A stretch of DNA of 64,000 nucleotides, taken from assembly GCF_022539505.1 (NCBI RefSeq), contig NC_061513.1, positions 347,587,617 through 347,651,616 on the forward strand. The letters are read 5' to 3'. The position numbers were made by a program, and so were the translations under genes. Numbering within the stretch: the stretch's first letter is position 1; the number at the start of each line of letters is the position of its first letter. This DNA is from Lolium rigidum. Its lineage: Eukaryota; Streptophyta; Magnoliopsida; Poales; Poaceae. The notes beneath the pieces are model-generated. The model saw nothing but the letters and a program-made list of their open reading frames with translations. It did not search any database and was not told the DNA's origin. Below, in pieces: positions 25,388-37,933 of the stretch.

Positions 25388-26984
25388 TGATGCGTGTAAT
25401 TGACACGTCCGTTGGGAACCCCAAGAGGAAGGTGTGATGCGCACAGCGGCAAGTTTCCCTCAGTAAGAAACCAAGGTTTAAACGAACCAGTAGGAGTCAA
25501 GAAGCACGTTGAAGTCTGATGGCGGCGGGATGTAGTGCGGCGCAACACCAGAGATTCCGGCGCCAACGTGGAACATGCACAACACAACCAAAGTACTTTG
25601 CCCCAACGAAACAAGTGAGGTTGTCAATCTCACCGGCTTGCTGTAACAAAGAGTTAACCGTATTGTGTGGAAGATGATTGTTTGCAAGAAAACAATGTAA
25701 AAACAAGTATTGCAGCAGATTTGTATTTCAGTATTAAAAGAATGGACCGGGGTCCGCAGTTCACTAGAGGTGTCTCTCCCATAAGATAAAAGCATGTTGG
25801 GTGAACAAATTACAGTCGGGCAATTGACAAATAGAGAGGGCATAACAATGCACATACATGTCATGATAAGTACAGTGAGATTTAATTGGGCATTACGACA
25901 AAGTACATAGACCGCCATCCAACTGCATCTATGCCTAAAAAGTCCACCTTCGAGGTTATCGTCCGAACCCCTCCAGTATTAAGTTGCTAAACAACGGACA
26001 ATTGCATTAAGTATGGTGCGTAATGTAATCAATAACTACATCCTTGGACATAGCATCAATGTTTTATCCCTAGTGGCAACAAGCACAACACAACCTTAGG
26101 GGTTTCTGTCACTCCCCAGGTGTCAATGCGAGCATGAACCCACTATCGAGCATAAATACTCCCTCTTGGAGTTACTAGCATCAACCTGGCCGAGCCTCTA
26201 CTAATAACGGAGAGCATGCAAGATCATAAACAACACATAGGTAATAACTTGATAATTAACATAACATGGTATTCTCTATCCATCGGATCCCGACAAACAC
26301 AACATAGAGTATTACGGATAGATGATCTTGATCATGTTAGGCAGCTCACAAGATCCAACAATGAAGCACAATGAGGAGAAGACAACCATCTAGCTACTGC
26401 TATGGACCCATAGTCCAGGGGTGAACTACTCACTCATCACTCCGGAGGCGACCATGGCGGTGAAGAGTCCTCCGGGAGATGAATCCCCTCTCCGGCAGGG
26501 TGCCGGAGGAGATCTCCGGAATCCCCGAGATGGGATTGGCGGCGGCGGCGTCTCAGTAAGGTTTTCCGTATCGTGGTTTTTCGCATCAAGGGTTTCGCGA
26601 CGGAGGCTTTAAGTAGGCGGAAGGGCAACGTGGGGGGCCACACGGGGGCCCCACACTACAGGTTGGCGCGGCCAAGACCTGGGCCGCGCCGCCCTATAGT
26701 GGCGGCCCCTCGTGGCCCCACTTCGACTCCTCTTCGGTCTTCTGGAAGCTTCGTGGCAAAATAGGACCCTGGGTCTTGATTTCGTCCAATTCCGAGAATA
26801 TTTCGTTACTAGGATTTCTGAAACCAAAAACAGCAGAAAATAGCAACTGGCTCTTCGGCATCTTGTTAATAGGTTAGTTCCAGAAAATGCACGAATATGA
26901 CATAAAGTGTGCATAAAACATGTAGGTATCATCAATAATGTGGCATGGAACATAAGAAATTATCGATACGTTGGAGACGTATCA
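25388..26984 (-). repeat. D 3' LTR
   Basis: 1597 bp, TGATGCGTGTAATTGAC...GACGTATCA, followed by the minus-strand PPT at 26985-27000. Confidence 0.93.
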
Positions 26985-29567
26985 GCATCCCCAAGCTTAG
27001 TTCTGCTCGTCCCGAGCAGGTAAAACGATAACAAAGATAATTTGACATGCCATCATAACCTTGATCATACTATTTGTAAACATATGTAATGAATGCAGCG
27101 ATCAAAACAATGGTAATGTCATGAGTAAACAAGTGAATCATAAAGCAAAGACTTTTCATGAATAGTACTTCAAGGCAAGCATCAATAAGTCTTGCATAAG
27201 AGTTAACTCATAAAGCAATAAATCAAAGTAAAGGTATTGAAGCAACACAAAGGAAGATTAAGTTTCAGCGGTTGCTTTCAACTTGTAACATGTATATCTC
27301 ATGGATAATTGTCAACATAGAGTAATATAACAAGTGCAATATGCAAGTATGTAGGAATCAATGCACAGTTCACACATGTGTTTGCTTCTTGAGGTGGAGA
27401 GAGATAGGTGAACTGACTCAACATAAAAGTAAAAAGAATGGTCCTTCAAAGAGGAAAGCATCGATTGCTATATTTGTGCTAGAGCTTTTATTTTGAAAAC
27501 ATGAAACAATTTTGTCAACGGTAGTAATAAAGCATATGAGTTATGAAAATTATATCTTACAAGTTGCAAGCCTCATGCATAGTATACTAATAGTGCCCGC
27601 ACCTTGTCCTAATTATCTTGGACTACCGGATCTTTGCAATACACATGTTTTAACCAAGTGTCACAATGGGGTACCTCCATGCCGCCCTGTACAAAGGTCT
27701 AAGGAGAAAGCTCGCATTTTGGATTTCTCGCTTTTGATTATTCTCAACTTAGACATCCATACCGGGACAACATGGACAACGAGATAATGGACTCCTCTTT
27801 AATGCATAAGCATGTGGCAACAATTATTATTCTCATATGAGATTGAGGATATATGTCCAAAACTAAAACTTCCACCATGAATCATGGCTTTAGTTAGCGG
27901 CCCAATGTTCTTCTCTAACAATATGCATGCTCCAACCATTAACGTGGTAGATCTCTCTTACTTCAGACAATACGGACATGCATAGCAACTCACATGATAT
28001 TCAACAAAGAATAGTTGATGGCGTCCCCGAAAAACATGGTTATCGCACAACAAGCAACTTAATAAGAGATAAAGTGCATAAGTACATATTCAATACCACA
28101 ATAGTTTTTAAGCTATTTGTCCCATGAGCTATATATTGCAAAGGTGAATGATGGAATTTTAAAGGTAGCACTCAAGCAATTTACTTTGGAATGGCGGAGA
28201 AATACCATGTAGTAGGTAGGTATGGTGGACACAAATGGCATAGTGGTTGGCTCAAGGATTTGGATGCATGAGAAGTATTCCCTCTCGATACAAGGTTGAG
28301 GCTAGCAAGGTTATTTGAAACAAACACAAGGATGAACGGTGCAGCAAAACTCACATAAAAGATATATTGTAAACATTATAAGACTCTACACCGTCTTCCT
28401 TGTTGTTCAAAACTCAATACTAGATGTTATCTAGACTCTAGAGAAACCAAATATGCAAACCAAATTAGCAAGCTCTAAGTGTTTCTTCATTAATGGGTGC
28501 AAAGTATATGATGCAAGAGCTTAAACATGAGCACAACAATTGCCAAGTATCAAATTATCCAAGACATTTTAGAATTACTACATGTAGTATTTTCCAATTC
28601 CAACCATATAACAATTTAACGAAGAAGAAACTTCGCCATGAATACTATGAGTAGAGCCTAAGGACATACTTGTCCATATGCTACAGCGGAGCGTGTCTCT
28701 CTCCCACAAAGTGAATGCTAGGATCCATTTTATTCAAACAAAACAAAAACAAAAACAAACCGACGCTCCAAGCAAAGTGCATAAGATGTGACGGAATAAA
28801 AATATAGTTTCGGGGGAGGAACCTGATAATGTTGTCGATGAAGAAGGGGATGCCTTGGGCATCCCCAAGCTTAGACAGCTTGAGTCTTCTTAGAATATGC
28901 AGGGGTGAACCACCGGGGCATCCCCAAGCTTAGAGCTTTCACTCTCCTTGATCATATTGCATCATACTCCTCTCTTGATCCTTGAAAACTTCCTCCACAC
29001 CAAACTCGAAACAACTCATTAGAGGGTTAGTGCATAATAAAAATTCACATGTTCAGAGGTGACACAATCATTCTTAACACTTCTGGACATTGCATAAAGC
29101 TACTGGACATTAATGGATCAAAGAAATTGATCCAACATAGCAAAAGAGGCAATGCGAAATAAAAGGCAGAATCTGTCAAAACAGAACAGTCCGTAAAGAT
29201 GGATTTTATTAGGGCACCAGACTTGCTCAAATGAAAATGCCCAAATTGAATGAAAGTTGCGTACATATCTGAGGATCACTCACGTAAATTGGCTTAATTT
29301 TCTGAGTTACCTACGGAGAATTAGACCCAGATTCGTGACGAGCAAAGAAATCTGTTTCTACGCGAGTAATCCAAATCTAGTATTTACTTTACTATCAAAG
29401 ACTTTACTTGGCACAACAAAACACAAAACTAAGATAAGGAGAGGTTGCTACAGTAGTAAACAACTTCCAAGACTCAAATATAAAACAAAAATACTGTAGT
29501 AAAAACATGGGTTGTCTCCCATAAGCGCTTTTCTTTAACGCCTTTCGGCTAGGCGCGAAAGTGTAAC
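26985..29567 (-). repeat. D internal 3' non-coding region
   Basis: This is collinear with 17785-20386 in B. It has the true PPT copy of GCATCCCCAAGCTTAG (26985-27000) and two further copies (28859-28874 and 28918-28933), the first within the GGGGATGCC/GGCATCCCC hairpin. There is no pol gene and no long ORF. Confidence 0.8.
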
Positions 29568-31684
29568 TCAAGTAACATCAAGAGATGAAGCATCAACATC
29601 ATAATTTGTTCTAATAATAGAATCATAAGGTAACTTCATTCTCTTTCTAGGGAAGTGTTCCATACCTTTCTTGAGAGGAAATTGATATTTAATATTACCT
29701 TCCTTCATATCAATAGTAGCACCAATGGTTCGAAGAAAAGGTCTTCCCAATATAATGGGGCAAGATGCATTGCATTCAATATCCAAGACAAAAAAATCAA
29801 CGGGGACAAGGTTATTGTTAACCATAATATGAAAATTATCAACTCTCCCCAAAGGTTTCTTTTTAGCATTATCAGCGAGATTAACATCCAGATAACAGTT
29901 TTTCAATGGTGGCAAGTCAAGCATATCATAGACTTTCTTAGGCATAACAGAAATACTTGCACCAAGATCACATAAAGCATTACAATCAAAATCTTTGACT
30001 CTCATTTTAGTGATGGGCTCCCAACCATCCTCTAGCTTTCTAGGAATAGAATTTTCAAGTTTTAGTTTCTTTTCTCTAGCTTTTATGAGAGCATTTGTAA
30101 TATGTTTTGTGAAAGCCAAGTTTACAGCGCTAGCATTGGGACTCTTAGCAAGTTTTTGTAAGAACTTTATAACTTCAGAGATGTGGCAATCATCAAAATC
30201 TAAATCATTACAATCTAAAGCAATGGGATTATCATCCCCAAGGTTGGAAAAAATTTCAGCGAGTTTTATCACGGGCAGTTTTAGCAGTTTTAGCAGTTTC
30301 AGGTAATTTTGCGCGCTTTGCACTAGGAGTAGAAGCATTGCCAACACCAATTATTTTGCCATTGATAGTAGGAGGTGCAGCAACATGTGAATTATTAGCA
30401 TTGCTAGTGGTGGTAATAGTCCAAACTTTAGCTACATTTTTCTCTTTAGCTAGTTTTTCATTTTCTTCTCTATCCCACCTAGCACGCAGTTCAGCCATTA
30501 ATCTTATATTCTCATTAATTCTAACTTGGATGGCATTTGCTGTAGTAACAATTTTATTTTCAATATCCCTATTAGGCATAACTTTCGATTTCAAAAGATC
30601 AACATCAGAGGCAAGACTATCAACCTTAGAAGCAAGAATATCAATTTTATTGAGCTTTTCCTCCATAGATTTGTTAAACGCAGTTTGTGTACTAATAAAT
30701 TCTTTAAGCATAGCTTCAAGTCCAGGGGGTGTATTCCTATTATTGTTGTAAGAATTCCCATAAGAATTAGCATAACCGTTACCATTATTATAAGAATATG
30801 GCCTATAGTTATTACTAGAATTGTTCAGATAAGCATTGTTGTTGAAATTATTATTTTTAATGAAGTTCACATCAACATGTTCTTCTTGGGCAACCAATGA
30901 AGCTAACGGAACATTATTAGGATCAACATTAGTCCTATCATTCACAAGCATAGACATAATAGCATCAACCTTATCATTCAAGGAAGAGGTTTCTTCAACG
31001 AGAATTTACCTTCTTACCTTGTGGAGCTCTTTCCAGTGTGCCATTCAGAGTAATTAACCATCATATTATCAAGGAGATTTGTTGCTTCACCAAGAGTGAT
31101 GGACATAAAGGTACCTCCAGCAGCTGAATCCAATAAATTCCGCGAAGAAAAATTTAGTCCTGCATAGAAGGTTTGGATGATCATCCAAGTAGTCGGTCCA
31201 TGGGTTGGGCAATTTTTAACCAGAGATTTCATTCTTTCCCAAGCTTGAGCAACATGTTCATTATCCAATTGTTTAAAATTCATTATGCTACTCCTCAAAG
31301 ATATAATTTTAGCAGGGGATAATATCTACCAATAAAAGCATCCTTGCATTTAGTCCAGGAATCAATACTATTCTTAGGCGAGACAAGCAACCAATCTTTA
31401 GCTCTTCCTCTTAATGAGAAAGGAAACAATTTTAATTTTATAATGTCACCATCTACATCTTTATACTTTTGCATTTCACATAGTTCAACACAATTATTGA
31501 GATGCGCAGCAGCATCATCGAACTAACACCGGAAAATTGCTCTCGCATAACAAGATTCGGTAAAGCGAGGTTTAATTTCAAAGAATTCCGCTGTAGTAGC
31601 AGGTGGAGCAATAGGTGTGCATAGGAAATCATTATTATTTGTGCTAGTGAAGTCACACAACTTAGTATTTTCAGGGGTGGCCAT
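29568..31684 (-). pseudogene. D gag-protease, apparent frameshifts
   Basis: The start is at 31684 and the stop after SSLDVT at 29568, the same ends as in F. Frames present are the gag capsid core (31014-31298), a spacer with the Asn/Tyr-rich stretch and predicted coiled coil (30256-30981), and the protease (29568-30350) with DLGAS as the active-site motif and ILGRPF as the flap-side motif. The frame breaks at 31566, 30999 and 30260 are all CGAG where F or B has CAG. Undoing the artefact discussed under findings would remove them. Others (near 31033 and 31505) are not so explained. No RT or integrase follows. Confidence 0.85.
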
Positions 31685-31938
31685 TTTAGCAGTAGTAAAT
31701 AAAACAAACTAGATAAAGTAAATGCAAGTAAACTAATTTGTTTTGTGTTTTTGATATAGCAAACAAGACAGTAAATAAGGTAAAACTAGCAACTAATTTT
31801 TTTGTGTTTTTATATAATGCAGCAAACAAAGTAGTAAATAAAATAAAGCAAGACAAAAACAAAGTAAAGAGATTGGGAAGTGGAGACTCCCCTTGCAGGC
31901 GTGTCTTGATCTCCCGGCAACGGCGCCGGAAATTTGCT
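31685..31938 (-). other. D 5' leader and PBS
   Basis: The plus strand at 31914-31928 has CCCGGCAACGGCGCC, the tRNA-Asp match. The terminal CCA expected from the tRNA reads CCG here (cgccggaaat against cgccagaaaa in B), so the PBS lacks its first complementary base as assembled. The leader is AT-rich and contains no ORF of note. Confidence 0.8.
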
Positions 31939-33531
31939 TGATGCGTGTAATTGACACGTCCGTTGGGAACCCCAAGAGGAAGGTGTGATGCGCACAGCGG
32001 CAAGTTTCCCTCGTAAGAAACCAAGGTTTAAACGAACCAGTAGGAGTCAAGAAGCACGTTGAAGGTTGATGGCGGCGGGATGTAGTGCGGCGCAACACCG
32101 GAGATTCGGCGCCAACGTGGAACCTGCACAACACAACCAAAGTACTTTGCCCCAACGAAACAGGTGAGGTTGTCAATCTCACCGGCTTGCTGTAACAAAG
32201 AGTTAACCGTATTGTGTGGAAGATGATTGTTTGCAAGAAAACAGTAAAGAACAAGTATTGCAGCAGATTTGTATTTCAGTATTAAAAGAATGGACTGGGG
32301 TCCACAGTTCACTAGAGGTGTCTCTCCCATAAGATAAAAGCATGTTGGGTGAACAAATTACAGTCGGGCAATTGACAAATAGAGAGGGCATAACAATGCA
32401 CATACATGTCATGATAAGTACAGTGAGATTTAATTGGGCATTACGACAAAGTACATAGACCGCCATCCAACTGCATCTATGCCTAAAAAGTCCACCTTCG
32501 AGTTATCGTCCGAACCCCTCCAGTATTAAGTTGCTAAACAACAGACAATTGCATTAAGTATGGTGCGTAATGTAATCAATAACTTCATCCTTGGACATAG
32601 CATCAATGTTTTATCCCTAGTGGCAACAGCACAACACAACCTTAGGGGTTTCTGTCACTCCCCCATGTGTCAATGCAGGCATGAACCCACTATCGAGCAT
32701 AAATACTCCCTCTTGGAGTTACTAGCATCAACTTGGCCGAGCCTCTACTAATAACGGAGAGCATGCAAGATCATAAACAACACATAGGTAATAACTTTAT
32801 AATTAACATAACATGGTATTCTCTATCCATCGGATCCCGACAAACACAACATAGAGTATTACAGATAGATGATCTTGATCATGTTAGGCAGCTCACAAGA
32901 TCCAACAATGAAGCACAATGAGGAGAAGACAACCATCTAGCTACCGCTATGGACCCATAGTCCAGGGGTGAACTACTCACTCATCACTCCGGAGGCGACC
33001 ATGGCGGTGAAGAGTCCTCCGGGAGATGAATCCCCTCTCCGGCAGGGTGCCGGAGGAGATCTCCGAATCCCCGAGATGGGATTGGCGGCGGCGGCGTCTC
33101 GGTAAGGTTTTCCGTATCGTGGTTTTTCGCATCGGGGGTTTCGCGACGGAGGCTTTAAGTAGGCGGAAGGGCAACGTGGGGGCCACACGGGGGCCCCACA
33201 CTACAGGTCGGCGCGGCCAAGACCTGGGCCGCGCCGCCCTATAGTGGCGGCCCCTCGTGGCCCCACTTCGACTCCTCTTCGGTCTTCCGGAAGCTTCGTG
33301 GAAAAATAGGACCCTGGGTCTTGATTTCGTCCAATTCCGAGAATATTTCGTTACTAGGATTTCTGAAACCAAAAACAGCGAGAAACAACAGAATCGGCTC
33401 TTCGGCATCTTGTTAATAGGTTAGTTCCAGAAAATGCACGAATATGACATAAAGTGTGCATAAAACATGTAGGTATCATCAATAATGTGGCATGGAACAT
33501 AAGAAATTATCGATACGTTGGAGACGTATCA
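31939..33531 (-). repeat. D 5' LTR
   Basis: 1593 bp, near-identical to 25388-26984. At 32012-32013 it reads CG where the 3' LTR has CAG (25461-25463), and at about 32099 CGG where the 3' LTR has CAG. Confidence 0.93.
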
Positions 33532-33536
33532 TGGAC

Positions 33537-33744
33537 CCCGGTCCTATTCTTTACATCTGAAATACAATCTACTGCAATTGTTCTTTACTGTTCTTCGCAA
33601 ACAAACCATCATCATCCACACTATACATCTAATCCTGTGTTACAGCAAGCCGGTGAGATTGACAACCTCACTGTTACGTTGGGGCAAAGTTCTGTGATTG
33701 TGTTGTGCAGGTTCCACGTTGGCGCCAGAATCCCTGGTGTTGCG
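33537..33744 (+). repeat. G 5' LTR, segment 2 of 3
   Basis: This continues the G LTR after D (CCCGGTCC...TCCCTGGTGTTGCG) up to element F. TTGCG (33740-33744) is F's left TSD. Confidence 0.88.
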
Positions 33745-35344
33745 TGATGCGTGTAGTTGACACGTCCGTTGGGAACCCCAAGAGGAAGGTGTGATGCGCA
33801 CAGCGGCAAGTTTCCCTCAGTAAGAAACCAAGGTTTAATCGAACCAGTAGGAGTCAAGAAGCACGTTGAAGGTTGATGGCGGCGGGATGTAGTGCGGCGC
33901 AACACCGGAGATTCCGGCGCCAACGTGGAACCCGCACAACACAACCAAAGTACTTTGCCCCAACGAAACAAGTGAGGTTGTCAATCTCACCGGCTTGCTG
34001 TAACAAAGGGTTAACCGTATTGTGTGGAAGATGATTGTTTGCAGAGAAAACAATAAAACAAGTATTGCGAGCAGATTTGTATTTCAGTATTAAAAGAATG
34101 GACCGGGGTCCACGAGTTCACTAGAGGTGTCTCTCCCATAAGATAAAAGCATATTGGGTGAACAAATTACAGTCGGGCAATTGACAAATAGAGAGGGCAT
34201 AACAATGCACATACATGTCATGATAAGTATAGTGACATTTAATTGGGCATTACGACAAAGTACATAGACCGCCATCCAACTCGCATCTATGCCTAAAAAG
34301 TCCACCTTCAGGTTATCGTCCGAACCCCTTCCAGTATTAAGTTGCAAAGCAACAGACAATTGCATTAAGTATGGTGCGTAATGTAATCAACACCTACATC
34401 CTCGGACATAGCGCCAATGTTTTATCCCTAGTGGCAACAGCACAACACAACCTTAGAACTTTCTGTCACTGTCCCAGGTGTCAATGCAGGCATGAACCCA
34501 CTATCGAGCATAAATACTCCCTCTTGGAGTTAAAAGAAAAAACTTGGCCGAGCCTCTACTAGTAACGGAGAGCATGCAAGATCATAAACAACACATATGT
34601 AATAACTTGATAATTAACATAACATGGTATTCTCTATCCATCGGATCCCGACAAACACAACATAGAGTATTACGGATAGATGATCTTGATCATGTTAGGC
34701 AGCTCACAAGATCCAACAATGAAGCACAATGAGGAGAAGACAACCATCTAGCTACTGCTATGGACCCATAGTCCAGGGGTGAACTACTCACTCATCACTC
34801 CGGAGGCGACCATGGCGGTGTAGAGTCCTCCGGGAGATGAATCCCCTCTCCGGCGGGGTGCCGGAGGAGATCTCCCAGAATCCCCCGAGATGGGATCGGC
34901 GGCGGTGGCGTCTCAGTAAGGTTTTCCGTATCGTGGTTTTTCGCATCAGGGGTTTCGCGACGGAGGCTTTAAGTAGGCGGAAGGGCAGAGTCGGGGGCCT
35001 GACGAGGGGCCCACACCATAGGGCGGCGCGGGCCCCTCCTTGGCCGCGCCGCCATGTGGTGTCGCCACCTCGTGGCCCCACTTCGTATGCTCTTCGGTCT
35101 TCCGGAAGGTTCGTGGCAAAATAGGCCCCCGGGTCTTCGTTTCGTCCAATTCCGAGAATATTTCGTTACTAGGATTTCTGAAACCAAAAACAGCAGAAAA
35201 CGAGAAGCGGCACTTCGGCATCTTGTTAATAGGTTAGTTCCGGAAAATGCACGAATATGACATAAAGTGTGCATAAAACATGTAGGTATCATCAATAATA
35301 TGGCATAGAACATAAGAAATTATCGATACGTCGGAGACGTATCA
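33745..35344 (-). repeat. F 3' LTR
   Basis: 1600 bp, TGATGCGTGTAGTTGAC...GACGTATCA. One extra A precedes the PPT copy GCATCCCCAAGCTTAG (35346-35361). Confidence 0.93.
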
Positions 35345-37933
35345 AGCATCCCCAAGCTTAGTTCTGCTCGTCCCGAGCGAGGTAAAACGATAACAAAGAT
35401 AATTTCTGAAGTGATATGCCATCATAACCTTGATCATACTATTTGTAAACATATGTAGTGAATGCAGCGATCAAAACAATGGTAATGACATGAGTAAACA
35501 AGTGAATCATAAAGCAAAGACTTTTCATTAATAGTACTTCAAGACAAGTATTAATAAGTCTTGCATAAGAGTTAACTCATAAAGCAATAAATCAAAGTAA
35601 AGGCATTGAAGCAACACAAAGGAAGATTAAGTTTCGAGTGGTTGCTTTCAACTTGTAACATGTATATCTCATGGATAATTGTCAACATAGAGTAATATAA
35701 CAAGTGCAATATGCAAGTATGTAGGAATCAATGCACAGTTCACACAAGTGTTTGCTTCTTGAGGTGGAGAGAGATAGGTGAACTGACTCAACATAAAAGT
35801 AAAAGAATGGTCCTTCAAAGAGGAAAGCATCGATTGCTATATTTGTGCTAGAGCTTTTATTTTGAAAACATGAAACAATTTTGTCAACGGTAGTAATAAA
35901 GCACATGAGTTATGTACATTATATCTTACAAGTTGCAAGCCTCATGCATAGTATACTAATAGTGCCCGCACCTTGTCCTAATTAGCTTGGACTACCGGAT
36001 CTTTGCAATGCACATGTTTTAACCAAGTGTCACAATGGGGTACCTCCATGCCGCCTCGTACAAAGGTCTAAGGAGAAAGCTCGCATTTTGGATTTCTCGC
36101 TTTTGATTATTCTCAACTTAGACATCCATACCGGGACAACATGGACAACAGATAATGGACTCCTCTTTAATGCATAAGCATGTGGCAACAATTATTATTC
36201 TCATATGAGATTGAGGATATGTGTCCAAAGCTCGAAACTTCCACCATGAATCATGGCTTTAGTTAGCGGCCCAAAGTTCTTCTCTAACAATATGCATGCT
36301 CCAACCATAAAGGTGGTAGATCTCTCTTACTTCGGACAAGACGGACATGCATAGCAACTCACATGATATTCAACAAAGAATAGTTGATGGCGTCCCCGAA
36401 GCATGGTTATCGCACAACAAGCAACTTAATAAGAGATAAAGTGCATAAGTACATATTCAATACCACAATAATTTTTAAGCTATTTGTCCCATGAGCTATA
36501 TATTGTAAAGGTGAATGATGGAATTTTAAAGGTAGCACTCAAGCAATTTACTTTGGAATGGCAGATAAATACCATGTAGTAGTAGGTATGGTGGACACAA
36601 ATGGCATAGTGGTTGGCTCAAGGATTTTGGATGCATGAGAAGTATTCCCTCTCGATACAAGGTTTAGGCTAGCAAGGTTATTTGAAACAAACACAAGGAT
36701 GAAAGGTACAGCAAAACTCACATAAAAGACATATTGTAAACATTATAAGACTCCATACCGTCTTCCTTGTTGTTCAAAACTCAATACTAGATGTTATCTA
36801 GACTCTAGAGAAACCAAATATGCAATCCAAATTAGCAAGCTCTAAGTATTTCTTCATTAATGGGTGCAAAGTATATGATGCAAGAGCTTAAACATGAGCA
36901 CAACAATTTCCGAGTATCAAATTATCCAAGACATTTTAGAGTTACTACATGTAGCATTTTCCAATTCCAACCATATAACAATTTAACGAAGAAGAAACTT
37001 CGCCATGAATACTATGAGTAGAGCCTAAGGACATATTTGTCCATATGCTACAGCGGAGCGTGTCTCTCTCCCATAAAGTGAATGCTAGGATCCATTTTAT
37101 TCAAACAAAACAAAAAACAAAAACAAACCGACGCTCCAAGCAAAGTACATAAGATGTGACGGAATAAAAATATAGTTTCGGGGGAGGAACTCGATAATGT
37201 TGTCGATGAAGAAGGGGATGCCTTGGGCATCCCCAAGCTTAGACGCTTGAGTCTTCTTAAAATATGCAGGGGTGAACCACCGGGCATCCCCAAGCTTAGA
37301 GCTTTCACTCTCCTTGATCATATTGCATCATACTCCTCTCTTGATCCTTGAAAACTTCCTCCACACCAAACTCGAAACAACTCATTAGAGGGTTAGTGCA
37401 TAATAAAAATTCACATGTTCAGAGGTGACACAATCATTCTTAACACTTCTGGACATTGCATAAAGCTACTGGACATTAATGGATCAAAGAAATTCATCCA
37501 ACATAGCAAAAGAGGCAATGCGAAATAAAAGGCAGAATCTGTCAAAACAGAACAGTCCGTAAAGATGGATTTTATTAGGCCACCAGACTTGCTCAAATGA
37601 AAATGCTCAAATTGAATGAAAGTTGCGTGCATATCTGAGGATCATGCACGTAAATTGGCTTAATTTTCTGAGCTTCCTACAGGGAGGTAGACCCAGATTC
37701 ATGACAGCAAAGAAATCTGGAACTGCGCAAGTAATCCAAATCTAGTACTTACTTTACTATCAAAGACTTTACTTGGCACAACAAAACTCAAAACTAAGAT
37801 AAGGAGAGGTTGCTACAGTAGTAAACAACTTCCAAGACACAAATATAAAACAAAAATACTGGAGTAAAAACATGGGTTGTCTCCCATAAGCGCTTTTCTT
37901 TAACGCCTTTCGGCTAGGCGCAGAAAGTGTATC
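35345..37933 (-). repeat. F internal 3' non-coding region
   Basis: This is collinear with the B and D equivalents. PPT-like copies are at 35346-35361 (true), 37227-37242 and 37284-37299, with the same short hairpin around 37214-37234. There is no pol, and the small ORFs are not conserved in meaning between copies. Confidence 0.8.

Larger units (their letters stand above)
25388..33531 (-). mobile_element. D: full-length minus-strand Sabrina-like Gypsy element, 8144 bp
   Basis: The element is complete, with 3' LTR 25388-26984, internal region 26985-31938 and 5' LTR 31939-33531. It is flanked by a perfect TSD, TGGAC (25383-25387 and 33532-33536), and inserted in the 5' LTR of G. The two LTRs are nearly identical by eye, and many of the differences fall at CAG/CTG sites, so the insertion looks recent. 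It encodes gag and protease only. Confidence 0.95.
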